A stretch of 64,000 nt of DNA from Guyanagaster necrorhizus (taxonomy: Eukaryota > Basidiomycota > Agaricomycetes > Agaricales > Physalacriaceae). Numbering within the stretch: the stretch's first letter is position 1; every line of letters begins with the position of its first letter. Position numbers and translations under genes: made by a program. The notes under the pieces were generated by a model. It searched no databases, had not been told where the DNA came from, and was given only the letters and a program-made list of their open reading frames with translations. The DNA lies in the NCBI RefSeq assembly GCF_019112545.1, contig NW_025064890.1, forward strand, positions 1,047,777 to 1,111,776. The letters are read 5' to 3'. Of the stretch, positions 24,401 through 35,990 are shown piece by piece.

Positions 24401-25763
24401 ATTTTCTCAAACATTTTTTTCTCCTGCTGTTCATGAGCCTTGGCTGCCAGATTGCTGGTATGGTGTATTACTTGAATGTGTATTTTCTTCTGGATGTTGA
24501 TTGTCAGGATGGTTTCTCCATCCTCTATCTTTTCATCCCACTGATCCTCCAGATCCTCATCTAGTAATTTAAATGGCAGTTTTCAGCATTTACACCAGGC
24601 AAAAGTTATTCTGCCAGTTTTTCAGTTGATCAGCAGATTATGCCTGATCAGCCAGTCATGTCTAAGGAAAACTTTCTTGGTGCTGAGGTCCATTACAGTC
24701 AGATCAATCCTTTCAGAATGATCTCTAATTGTGAGCCAAAGCTTGACAAACTTGATTATTGACCCAGCCTGGTTTTTTGTGCTATCAGCATTATAGACCA
24801 GAATAGAGGTAGTTATGGCTCACATCAGGAGATGGTGCTTATTGACAAAAGCACAGTTAATAGAACTTCTGATACAACTGCTGTCTATGAGGATTGTAAC
24901 CAAGTGATTAGCTTAGTTGATTAATGTTTCAATTTGGGCTTTGACCATGAGGTCTCACCTTGAGGTCTTGATGCAGTAGACATATCTCCTTGGCTCTTGC
25001 AATTTGTCAAGCTACTTCAAAGCTTGGCATCTCTCAGCCTTCCTTATTCCTCCTATTATTTTGTTGATGACTTCTTTTGTTCAGATCTTATGTATCCAAT
25101 TCTTGAGTACTGCCTTTGCAGCTTCTTCCGTTGATGCATTGCAAATGGTCTGTCAGATCTATTCAGTCTCAAATGGCTTGAGCCACTTACTGGAGGTCTC
25201 TTCCCCTGTTTGGCCTGAAAGCATTTGAGTTTTAGTCTTTGGTGATTCTTTAGAGTGTGAAATAGTCACTGAATTTGATATATCTGAATGCACATGTAAA
25301 TTAGGCATAGGAGTAGCTACAGAAAGCAGCTATTGTTTGCACACTATAAAGTCCTTTAGCCAACCCAGTAGAATTGCTCACTGGCTGGCCTCATCTTTTA
25401 TCTTCTTCACTTTGGTTTCTATGCTGAGTTCTTCTTCCTTCTTCTGCAGCTCAGTGATCTGTGCCCATATATCTTCTCAGATTCACTTTTTTCTTCAGGC
25501 AGTCCCTCATTATATGGCCCTTTTGGCCACAGTTGAAGCACTTACTCTCCTTCTTCATCTGGTTTATATCTATAGGCTTTCCTGCCCTGATATATATCAT
25601 CTCTGTTCCTGTTGTCTGTGTGCCATAAATTGGTGCCATTGAGGATCCTGATGATTTCCCAGCAGTTGTCTCTGACAATTTAGAGCTGCTCAGGATTGGC
25701 AGGGTCAATTTCTTGGAGAAGTCTTACAAGGTTGATTGTTTCACTATCTGCTTTTGTTGTTCC
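21489..25763 (-). pseudogene. Gypsy B pol and C-terminal gag
   Basis: Read on the - strand from 25763. The zinc knuckle CFNCGQKGHIMRDC is in 25708-25451. A protease region lies about 24900-24600 (FLRHDWLIRHN, INWKTGRITF). The RT has [17 protein letters not shown], then [14 protein letters not shown]. RNase H lies about 23400-22950. The integrase zinc-binding segment is in 22782-22600 (YIKACEVCQHSKS). The integrase core is in 22587-22119 (DMATGLPDCNGYDTILIIVD). A chromodomain ends near 21560. Many in-frame stops. Confidence 0.85.
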
Positions 25764-26278
25764 TGTTAAGCTCAAACTCTATGTGACTGATAACACATAA
25801 TAAACTAACAGAATCTTGCACTTTAGGTTATACTGTTAGAGTTCACTGATGTGCTATCAGCATTGTGTGATCAAGGCATTTGCAAGTTGCTCAAGATAGG
25901 ATAGTAGAGAATAAACTTTAGCTCGAAGCTGAGTTACTACAGTGAGAGCTATGCTACTTAAATACTGTTCTGCTATCTGATTATTAATAGATGTTCACAA
26001 AAGATATTGTCTGTTGTAGAGCTGTTACCCCTGCTGTTGCCAGGCTCTCCACAAAAGCTGTTGTCTTACTGTTGTGCTGTTACTGCTGCACTGCTGTTTA
26101 GTGACAAAAGGAGTATTGTCTCTCCTTTCACAGTATGCAGCAGTGCACTAAGACAATGACTGATTGGATTGCTGACTAAGCCTTTCCACAGTCCTGAACG
26201 CTGGTCTAGGCACCCTGGTTAGGCAGAGATAGGGGTTATTCAAGAAAAAAGAAAAGAAAAATAGGAAAAATCATAACA
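25764..26278 (-). repeat. Solo LTR of the gypsy A family
   Basis: 515 bases, TGTTAAGCTC..TCATAACA, flanked by a perfect duplication GTTCC (25759-25763 and 26279-26283) inside the gag of gypsy B. It matches the LTRs of element A in reverse orientation, with no internal sequence, so it is the product of LTR-LTR recombination after insertion. Confidence 0.88.
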
Positions 26279-26622
26279 GTTCCTTGTATATCTTAATGAT
26301 TTGTTCTTTCCATTCATCATATCCCACTGATATCAAGGCTTTGATGCTGATGGTAGAGATCATTGTAATGTACAAGAAAGGGACTCCTCTTTTGAGGGCC
26401 TTGACCATTCTGCTGTTGTTTGCTGTATTATTCCAAATGCCAGCAAACTTTACAAGCTATTCTAGCTTGTTGAAGTAGTCTATGGTCACCTTATCTCCTA
26501 TCTTATACTCCTTGATCTTTTGTTTGTATACTTCTTATATTGCTGGGTCAATGAATTTGTTATGAAGCATTTGTTTAAAGACCAGCCACAAGAGATATCA
26601 GTAGTGTTTACAAGTAGAAGAT
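26279..26622 (-). pseudogene. Gypsy B gag segment between two insertions
   Basis: On the - strand this continues gag of element B (for example IKEYKIGDKVTIDYFNKLE, the capsid C-terminal region also seen in A and C). It ends at the AAGAT duplication (26618-26622) of element A. Confidence 0.7.
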
Positions 26623-27140
26623 TGTTATGATTTTTCCTATTTTCTTTTCTTTTTCCTTCAGGATTGACCTCTATCTTTGCTTAGTCAGAGCACTTAGACC
26701 AGCACTTATGACCATGGAAAGGCTTGGTCAGCAATCCAGTCAGTCATTGTCTTGACATGCTGCTGTGTGCTGTGAAGGGAGAGACAATACTCCTTTTGTC
26801 TCCAGACTGTGGCACAGCAGTAACAGCACAACAGCAAGACAACAGCTTTTGTGGAGAGCCTAGCAACAGCAGGAGTAACAGCTCCATGACAGACAATATC
26901 TTTTGTGAACAACTATTAATAGCCAGATAACAGAATAGTATTTAAATAGTGTAGCTCTCGCTGTAATACTCTAGCTTTGAGCTAAAGTTTATTCTCTACC
27001 ATCCTATCTTGAGCGACTTGTGAACACCTTGACTACACACTCTATTCAACACATCAGTGAACTCAGTCAGTCTAATCTAAAGTGTGAGGTTCTGAACTGT
27101 TTATCACGTGTTGATAGTCACATAGAGTTTGGGCTTAACA
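26623..27140 (+). repeat. 5' LTR of gypsy element A
   Basis: 518 bases. A TATTTAAATA box at 26939-26948 is followed about 25-30 bases later by CTAGCTTTGAGCTAAAG, the probable transcript start. The first bases after the LTR are perfectly complementary to this start (see the primer-binding site at 27142-27154). Confidence 0.9.
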
Positions 27141-27141
27141 A

Positions 27142-27154
27142 TTAGCTCAAAGCT
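27142..27154 (+). promoter_or_regulatory. Self-complementary primer-binding site of gypsy A
   Basis: TTAGCTCAAAGCT, 1 base after the 5' LTR, is the exact reverse complement of AGCTTTGAGCTAA at 26973-26985 in the LTR, where the transcript should begin. No CCA-complementary TGG, as tRNA-primed elements have, is present at this place. This is the arrangement of Tf1/sushi-type self-primed elements. Confidence 0.7.
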
Positions 27155-28582
27155 TCTAGCTTCCCTTCTTCAAGCCTAAAGGCTAAGAGAACTGAATGCT
27201 TTCCATCAACCTCTTCTTGATCCTCAGGACAAGAAAACTATATGTCTTCTATCAACAGCTCTATCAACTCCAAAGCACCCCCTTCCTCCATTGAATTGCT
27301 GACCCTTCTTCTAGGAACCCAAACAACCAAGATAGTCAGAGACTATCAGATTTCTGATGACATCCTCAGTCAACTTCTTGGCAGCCTCACTACTAATCTC
27401 TGAATCATCAAACCCAGACCCAGACAAGAGTCTGAAGGCTTAGGCCAATCAGGTCCTCTCCAAAAGGAGGAGGGAACTGGTCTGAGTATCCCACACCTCC
27501 TGACCCCTGACTTTGACTCCACCAACTCATTGGTGGAAGAAGAGGAGACCAAACTTGGTCAGCAGTGGGAAGATGAGCTTGATAAGCAGCACAGACAGCT
27601 TGCTGGGCTTGGCTGACCAACAGAATAGGGCCCAGCCTCAAAGCCTCAGGAGCACTGAGAATGGCCCCTGGGCACTGAGTAGGATGAAAATCCTGAAGAT
27701 GACCCATATGCCTCAGACCAATGGAATGAAGATAATCAGAATTGAAGTACCAATGCCAGATCAATGGGAATCAGCCAAAAAAGTACAGGGGGACAGAAGC
27801 CTCTGCCAGCTCAGAGAAGAAAGTGGGCCCCAGGCACCAAGTGGAATGAGGATCCCAAGGACAACCCTTATAGGGTTGACTGGTGAGATGACACCACTGA
27901 TGAAGGAGAAAGCAGTCCAGATGAACTATTATCCACTAGCAGATCAAGAAGTAGCAACTTCTAGTCTGACGATAGCTCTCCCCCTGACTGGATCATCAAG
28001 GTCTAGTTATCTGCCATCCCCTCAATCAGCAATTGAGCCCTTTGTGGATTCTTGCACAAGAAGCTCACCACTCTATTCCTCAATCAGGACTTCTATAATG
28101 AATTCTGATAATATACTAAGCAAATGGAAAGAGAGAGGCAATAGTGACAGCATGCTGAGACCAAGAGAGTCTGAGACCAGCCCTGTTGGAGGTTTTTCCA
28201 CTGGGAGAGTGATCCTGAAAACTGATACTGTTCTCAGAGAGGATGGAGAAATTGAAGAAGAGAAAAGTACCCCCCTCACAAATGATCAGTGGTCAGGATT
28301 CATAGACGAAGAGGCACTGGAGAGAGAGGGCCAAGAGTGACAGATAGAGATCGAACAATATTTAAAAACCCAACTAAGACTCAGACTGATCTTGAGGGGG
28401 GCAAGGCTATTAGCACTAAGCACACCTCTGATGCCACCAGGAGATGACTACTCACTATCTTCAGCAAGCACTATACCACTATAGAGAATTGATTCTCCAT
28501 CTGGTAGCACCACAATGTGGCTTTCAGAGGAAAGGCCAAAGTACCCAAACCTATAGAGGTATCTGGTCTGACAGCCATTCAC
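27155..28582 (+). pseudogene. Gypsy A gag, N-terminal part
   Basis: Contains an uninterrupted frame of 275 residues at 27513-28340, rich in Ser, Pro, Glu and Gln with no domain I recognise; this is likely the variable N-terminal gag or a leader protein. It is cut at 28583 by repeat X. Confidence 0.6.
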
Positions 28583-29966
28583 TGATGTGCTTGGTAATGG
28601 CTAAGTGACTAAGAGAGGCGAATGAGGGATGAACTCTCAATCACCAACCTAACCACTCAATACACAATCACCAAATACAGTTGAGGTCGGTTGTTTTGAG
28701 TACAATAGAAGCACTCTTGTAGTCTTAAATAAAATCAAAGGGACAGTCAATAAAGACAGTTATTCAACTCTATCTTGCTTTCAAAGATGCAATACTCATG
28801 AGAGTAGTTTATAGCAATGTTTAAGTATAATTAGGACTTAGGATCAACACCAAATTGCGCTCTAAATCAACTTAGAATATTCCGAAACCCAATGAACTCC
28901 GAAACCCAAATACTAAGTCTATCAAGCACTTAGGCTTGACTAGCTGCACTCTTGGCTGGCTAGCAGTCCTCAAAACTGAAGAACTTGTATTCTGATGCCA
29001 AAACCCTTATAGTTTGGAACCCAAATTAATCCAAAACCCAAAATACAGTTATTATTCCAATCCAATCCTCTCTAAGTGACAAAGCAACTTAAATAAATCA
29101 CCAAGTCGAAGCAGAACTCAAAATCCATTGTCCCAGGGACTAGCTACAGTGGGCTAGAAGGCCTGAACGCGGGGGTGGGTCGCTTGCTTCCTATTTCCCC
29201 CCCCATTCCCTTCTTTTATACACCAACAACANNNNNNNNNNNNNNNNNNNNNNNNNNNNNNNNNNNNNNNNNNNNNNNNNNNNNNNNNNNNNNNNNNNNN
29301 NNNNNNNNNNNNNNNNNNNNNNNNNNNNNNNNNNNNNNNNNNNNNNNNNNNNNNNNNNNNNNNNNNNNNNNNNNNNNNNNNNNNNNNNNNNNNNNNNNNN
29401 NNNNNNNNNNNNNNNNNNNNNNNNNNNNNNNNNNNNNNNNNNNNNNNNNNNNNNNNNNNNNNNNNNNNNNNNNNNNNNNNNNNNNNNNNNNNNNNNNNNN
29501 NNNNNNNNNNNNNNNNNNNNNNNNNNNNNNNNNNNNNNNNNNNNNNNNNNNNNNNNNNNNNNNNNNNNNNNNNNNNNNNNNNNNNNNNNNNNNNNNNNNN
29601 NNNNNNNNNNNNNNNNNNNNNNNNNNNNNNNNNNNNNNNNNNNNNNNNNNNNNNNNNNNNNNNNNNNNNNNNNNNNNNNNNNNNNNNNNNNNNNNNNNNN
29701 NNNNNNNNNNNNNNNNNNNNNNNNNNNNNNNNNNNNNNNNNNNNNNNNNNNNNNNNNNNNNNNNNNNNNNNNNNNNNNNNNNNNNNNNNNNNNNNNNNNN
29801 NNNNNNNNNNNNNNNNNNNNNNNNNNNNNNNNNNNNNNNNNNNNNNNNNNNNNNNNGAGCCTCAGCCATAGTCCTCTACTGGCTAATGATTCTCAGTTAC
29901 TAGCATATTCTAGTGTGTTATGCAGAATTTGCATATTATAGGGCTGGACATGTAGCCTGCATATCA
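28583..29966. repeat. Non-coding 1.39 kb repeat X, copy 2, in gypsy A
   Basis: Same ends as the copy at 17752-19139 (TGATGTGCTTG..CATATCA). Its length of 1384 bases including the gap fits the 1388 of copy 1, so the gap size is about right. Flanks are TCAC (28579-28582) and TCGC (29967-29970), a 4-base duplication with one transition. This copy keeps CpGs that copy 1 has lost: GAACGCGGGGGTGGGTCG at 29165-29182 against GAATGTGGGGGTGGGTTG at 18320-18337. Confidence 0.75.
29232..29856. other. Assembly gap, 625 N
   Basis: Run of unknown bases inside repeat X copy 2. Frames that seem to cross it are artefacts. Confidence 0.99.
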
Positions 29967-32900
29967 TCGCTGGACAACCACCACCTGATGAAGCTGAAGG
30001 AAGCAGAGCTGCTGCCTCTGCTGACCCTGACAAGAATGACTCTGAAGCCACTGCCTAGGGGTGGACCATTTAGGATGAAAGAATCATACAAAAGAAGCCT
30101 CTCCCATCAGAAAGTCCTATCGCCAATGATGGGTCCTTACACTCGTTCTCTGGCCCCTCAGCCAGATGGGCAGGCCTACCAGAAGGAGAACCCCTGAATC
30201 TGATGTCTCTGCTTGATCCCAAAGCACAAATCCTGAATGTCAAGCCCATTCTTGTTCAGGAGATAGTTCCCTTCAGAGGGGCATCTGATGATATCGATCA
30301 TTTCCTTATAGATTGTGACCAATACTTTCAAGTATTTGTCTCATACTTTCTACTTGACATGTACAAAATAATGCATATGATGACCTATTTAGAAGACAAG
30401 GCAAAAACATGGTGGATCCTTATAGCCCCCATGTTCTGGTCAACCATGAGATCATACCATTGATACTTCTCATAGCTGGTATTCAAACAAATGATCTGTG
30501 ACAAGTTCACAGATCTAGCCATCCAAGAAGTCCATAAACAAAAGATAAAGGACTACAAGATAGGCAACAAAGCAGCCACCGACTACTTTGATAAGTTGGA
30601 ATGACTTGGAAAACTTGCAGGAGTACAGGAAGATGTGGCAGACTTGGAATGAATAGTCGAATATATGAAGAGGGAACTACCACCCTCTTACCTGAAGATC
30701 ATCTTGGATCTTGGGCATAGCATTCCCATCGGATATGAGGAATGGAAGGCTCAAATCATTATCATGTGACAAGAATGACAACGACAGAAGACGGAATCAT
30801 CCACCCTATTGTGGGATAGACATAAGAATCAAGAGCAAGATGGAAGGCCCTTTAGTTCCCATGCAACTATATCCTCGAAGCCTGGTGGCTCAGCCCCAAC
30901 TTTTCAATACAGCAAGAAGTGAACCAGTATAGGTATAACATTTACTGGAATGGGTAAGCCAATAGACATGGATCACCTCAAGAAGGAGGGGAAATGTTTC
31001 AATTGTGACCAGAAAGGCCACATGGCATGAAACTGTTCCCAGAAGAAGAACAAGCACATCTGGAAGAATATTAGGGCTCAAATCGCTGAACTAATGGAGG
31101 AAGACTAGGATCTTGGACCAGAAGGCAAACTTGAGGAGGTAAAAGATGAGGCCAAGCAGTAAGCGATTCTACTGACTTGGCCAAAGTATTAACAAGTAGA
31201 CTGTTGCCTCCAGCTGTTGAACAGACTGACAATATCTCTGTAGATACTCCACCTATGTCTAAATTATGCATGCATTCGAATATACCTGACAGTACCACTA
31301 CTACAGAATCGCCTAAGAAAATGAAACAAACCACTCAACCACCAATGTATGACCGAACAAGGGCAGAGAGCCTCAAGAAAGATACATTCTCACTGAAAGT
31401 TCATCATACTAATACCCCAAAAGATCCTCAATCACCAGAGAGCTAAACAGGGGTAGAGAGCCCTATTGGATGGCTAAAGCCATTCAATACTGAATGGACT
31501 TGACAAGCCATCAAAGACATGAAAAGTGAAGAAGCAGCAAAGACTGTACTCAAGAATTGGGTATATAAGACCCAAGCTGAAAAGGTGATTGATGAGATGA
31601 TCACCAGAATATGAACCACAGAATGGAATCGAGCCTTAGAATGGCTTGACAAACTCCATGGACCTCGAAAATTCATTTGACAGACTAAAGACAAAGGACA
31701 AAATTTGGTAATGAAGGCCTGAATTGAAAATCTGACCAACTGATCTGCTCATATTGTAACCACCTTAATTGACAGTGGCTGCATAGGGAGTTTGATTAAT
31801 CATGCTTTTGTTGCCAAATATGATTTACCCACTCAAGCCACTGTCACCCCAATCTCAGTCTATAATGCCAATGGAACAAAGAACCAAGCTGGATCAATCA
31901 CCAAATATGTTGAGCTTAGGCTCACAATTGGTGATCACTCAGAATGAATCGACTTAGCCATAACTGATCTAGGAACCAAGGAAATCTTCCTTGGTCATGA
32001 TTGGTTAATTCAGCACAATCCACTAATCAACTGGAAAACCAGCTGCATCACTTTCATCAGGTGCCGCTGTCAGAAAATTCCATTTGAATTATCAGATCAA
32101 GATCTAGAGAACCAGTGAGATGAAGAGATGGAAGAAGACGAGATGATTCTTGCCATTGACTTGCAAAGGGCCATCAGCATTAAAGCTCATCATGCTAATG
32201 ACCTAGCAGCAAAAGCCAATGCCAGCAAAGAGGAAAGAACATTCAAAGAAATGGTACCCAAATAGGCACAGGATTATAGGGACCTATTTGAAAAGGAGCA
32301 CTTCAATGAATTACCTAACCCAAAACTATAGGACCATGCTATCAAGTTAATTCCAAACATGAATGCCAACCTGGATTGCAAATGCTATCCACTAGGCAAT
32401 AATAAACAGCAAGAACTGGATAAGTTTCTTGAGGAGAACTTATCCAGTAGAAGGATTTGGCCATCAAAATCCCCAATGGCATCTCCATTCTTCTTCATTA
32501 AAAAGAAGGATAGAAAGCTCTGACTGATACAAGATTATCAGAGACTTAATGAGATGACGATCAAGAATCACTATTCACTCCCATTAATCTCTGAACTAAT
32601 AGACAAACACCAAGGTGTGAAGTACTACATCAAACTAGATGTCTGGTGGGGGTATAACAATGTATGCATCAGAAAAGGTGATGAATAGAAGGCCACCTTC
32701 TGGATCAACCATAGACTATTTGAACCAACAGTTATGTTCTTTGGGCTCACCAATTCACCTGTGACATTCCAATGGATGATGAATGATATCTTCAAAGATC
32801 TCATCGCCACTGGGAAAGTAATGATCTATTTGAATGATATTCTTATCATGTCCAAAACCAAAGAGGAGCACTGAAAACTAGTATGACAGATACTCACATT

Positions 32901-35466
32901 AATGAAAAAACATTGACTCTTCCTCAAGGCTGAAAAATGCAAGTTCGAGGTACTCAAGACTGAATACCTCAGGGTTATTATCAGTGAAGGGGCCATTAGA
33001 ATAGATCCCATCAAGATAGCTGGAGTAACAGAATGGCTGGAGCTGACTAAAAAGAAGGAGTTGCAATCATTCCTAAGATTTACCAACTTCTACCACTGGT
33101 TCATTCAGGATTACAGCAAAATAGTCTGACCCATGACACAATTAACCAGAAATTCCCCATGGAACTGGGGAATTTCTCAGCAAGCAGCATTTAATGACCT
33201 CAAACACTGACTGACTGAGGATGTCATACTTGCTATACCAAGCCAAGAAGGTAAGTTCCAAGTAGAAGCTAACTCCAGTGAGGGAGCTATTGGGGTGGTA
33301 CTCTCTCAGGAACAGGATGGCAAGTGGTGACCTGATGCCTTTATGTCAAAAGTGCTCACAATCACTGAGTGCAACTATGAGATTTATGATAAAAAACTTC
33401 TCACTATAATGCTCACCCTTGCTGAATAGCAGCATTATCTCATTGGAGCAGCCCAAACCTTCAAAATCTGGACTGATCATCAGAATCTCTAATATTTCTG
33501 ACACCCACAAAAGCTTAATTGCTGACAAGCCTGATGGGTTACAGAATTATCATAATATGAATATACACTACACTACAAAGCTGATGTAGCAAACAAGAAG
33601 GCCAACTTCCTCAGCAGGAGAGCTGACCATGACCAGGGAGGAGATGACAACAAAAAAGTTGTACTCCTAAAGCCAGAACATTTCCAGACAATGATTATGC
33701 CCACAGAGGAGGAAATACATGAGCACATCAAAAGTGCTATCCAAGATCCCCCATAAGTGGGATCAAAGAATCACTCCATCACTCTATCATGAAAGGAGGC
33801 TAAAGAAAGAAGGAGAATTGATCTGCTACAACAAACAGATCTATATCTCAAGGGATCAGGGACTCCATAGTAATATCATTGCCACCTGTCATGATCATGC
33901 AACAGCTAGACACCCAGAGATAGCCAAAACCAAAGAATTGGTTCTGAGGGAATACTAGTGGCCCAAAATGGACTATGATATCACCTGATATATCAAGGCT
34001 TATGAAGTTTGTCAATGGGGCAAGACTTCAACACAACCCAGAGCAGCTCCACTCCATCCAAATGAGATCTCTTCATCACCATAGACCCATATTTTGGTGG
34101 ACATGATAACCAGGCTTCCTGAGAGTGACAGCTATGATGCGATCATTGTCATAGTTGATTGCTTCTCAAAGGCAATCATTTCAATCACCTGTTTGACAAA
34201 ATTAACATTCAAGGGATGGGCCAAAATACTATGAGACAAGGTTTATGCAAAGTATGGCATGCTTCAGGTGGTCATTTTGGACAGGGGACCACAATTCATC
34301 TCCAAATTCATAAACGACTTATACTGGTTGCTCAACATCAAGCAGAATGCCTTAACAGCATATCACTCTCAAACAGATGGACAGACAGAATGAGTAAATC
34401 AAAAAATTGAAAAGTACCTGCCACTTTTCATAAATTATCAACAAGATGATTGGACAAAGTGGCTAGCACTAGCCACCTTTCAACACAACAACAGGGTCTA
34501 TTCAGCAACTGAAAAAACACTGTTCTTTATTAATTATAGATGAAACCCACCACTTGCACAAAAGGAGAGAGTACACACAACAACACTGGCATCTGCAGAA
34601 TTCACAACAGTAATGGCAAAAATCTATGAAGAAACAAAGGCAACACTTGAGAGGGCCACATTCACAATAAAGAAGCAGTACAACAAACATTGGAGGCAAG
34701 CACATGAATATTCAGTCAATGATCAAGTTTGGCTGGATACAACAAACCTCCACCTTCCTCACCCCAAACAAAAACTGGCAGACAAACAAACAGGATCTTT
34801 CAAAATTATTGCAAAGATCGGCCAATCTGCATACAAACTGAAGCTACCACAGACCTGAAAGGTTCATAATATTTTCAATAAAACATTACTGACACCATAC
34901 ATCACCCCAGCCTTTCCAAATCAAGAACAACCACCTCCACTATCACCCAAACTCATCAACGATGAAGAACACTATAAAATTGATGAAGTGCTAAACTATA
35001 AACTATGAAAGGTTAAAGCATGAGGTGGTGGAATGACAACAACAGTCAACTATTTTGTCAGCTGGAAAGGCTACAGACTGGAATCAAACCAATGGGTCAA
35101 TGAAAAATACATGAATGCAGAGGAGACCATCAAGGACTATGAACACAAAATCAATAAAGTAGACATAAAGAGGGTCATGTCAAATATTATCCCTGAACAA
35201 ATACATTCACCTGTGACCAGGATGGGTCCAGCAGATCAGCCACCTGCAAACCTACAAGTGGTCAATGTCTTCATGAATCTGCAGCATATCACAGCAGACA
35301 TAGAGGATGGAGATACTGACACTGCAATAGACATAATAGGAGGCACAGGGCCAGGCTATCCACTATCTGGGGGACTGGAAAGGACTGTAGATGCCAAACT
35401 CACAACTGGAACAGGACACTTATCCCTAAATTAATCATTGGGATGATGGTCTTAAGAAGAGAGTAA
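29967..35466 (+). pseudogene. Gypsy A gag (rest), pol and chromodomain
   Basis: Capsid segment in 30203-30463 (VPFRGASDDIDHFLIDCDQY, then YLEDKAKTWW). Zinc knuckle CFNCDQKGHMA.NC near 30985-31035. Protease DSGC at about 31771. RT from about 32480; [17 protein letters not shown], then YLND at 32827-32838 where YLDD is expected. RNase H about 33240-33640. Integrase zinc-binding part 33890-34020, catalytic core about 34080-34420 (TRLPESDSYDAIIVIVDCF). The frame 34613-34858 is the integrase C-terminus. The chromodomain is in 35033-35434 (VNYFVSWKGYRLESNQWVNE), with a long tail after it. About a dozen stops. Confidence 0.88.
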
Positions 35467-35985
35467 TGTTATGATTTTTCCTATTTTCTTTTTTTTTTCC
35501 TTCAGGATTGACCCTCTATCTTTGCTTAGTCAGGGTGCTTAGGCCAGTGCTTATGACCATGGAAAGGCTTGGTCAGCAATCCAATCAGTTATTGTCTTGA
35601 CATGCTGCTGTGTGCTGTGAAGGGAGAGACAATACTTCTTTTGTCTTCAGACTGCAGTGCAGCAGTAACAGCACAACAGCAAGACAACAGCTTTTGTGGA
35701 GAGCCTAGCAACAGCAGGAGTAACAGCTCCATGACAGACAATATCTTTTGTGAACAACTATTAATAGCCAGATAACAGAATAGTATTTAAGTAGCATAGC
35801 TCTCACTGTAATACTCCAGCTTCAAGCTAAAGTTTATTCTCTACCATCCTATCTTGAGTGACTTGTGAATGCCTTGACCACACACTCTATTCAACACATC
35901 AGTGAACTCAGTCAGTCTAACCCAAAGTGCAAGGTTCTGAACTGTTTATCATATGTTGATAGTCATGTGGAGTTTGAGCTTAACA
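35467..35985 (+). repeat. 3' LTR of gypsy element A
   Basis: 519 bases matching 26623-27140, preceded by the purine tract AAGAAGAGAGTAA and followed by AAGAT. Confidence 0.9.
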
Positions 35986-35990
35986 AAGAT

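Larger units (their letters stand above)
26623..35985 (+). mobile_element. Ty3/gypsy chromovirus (element A), complete, youngest of the nest
   Basis: LTRs 26623-27140 and 35467-35985 (518 and 519 bases, TGTTATGA..CTTAACA) with a perfect duplication AAGAT at 26618-26622 and 35986-35990, inside the gag of element B. Gag, protease, RT, RNase H, integrase and chromodomain are all recognisable, and frames are longer than in B and C. A second copy of repeat X (28583-29966) interrupts gag. It is still defective: TGA or TAG replace Trp/Arg codons and the RT box is YLND. Confidence 0.92.

Noticed and set aside
29175..29903. Long open frames on both strands across 29232-29856
   Set aside because: They consist almost wholly of unknown bases; they are artefacts of the assembly gap.
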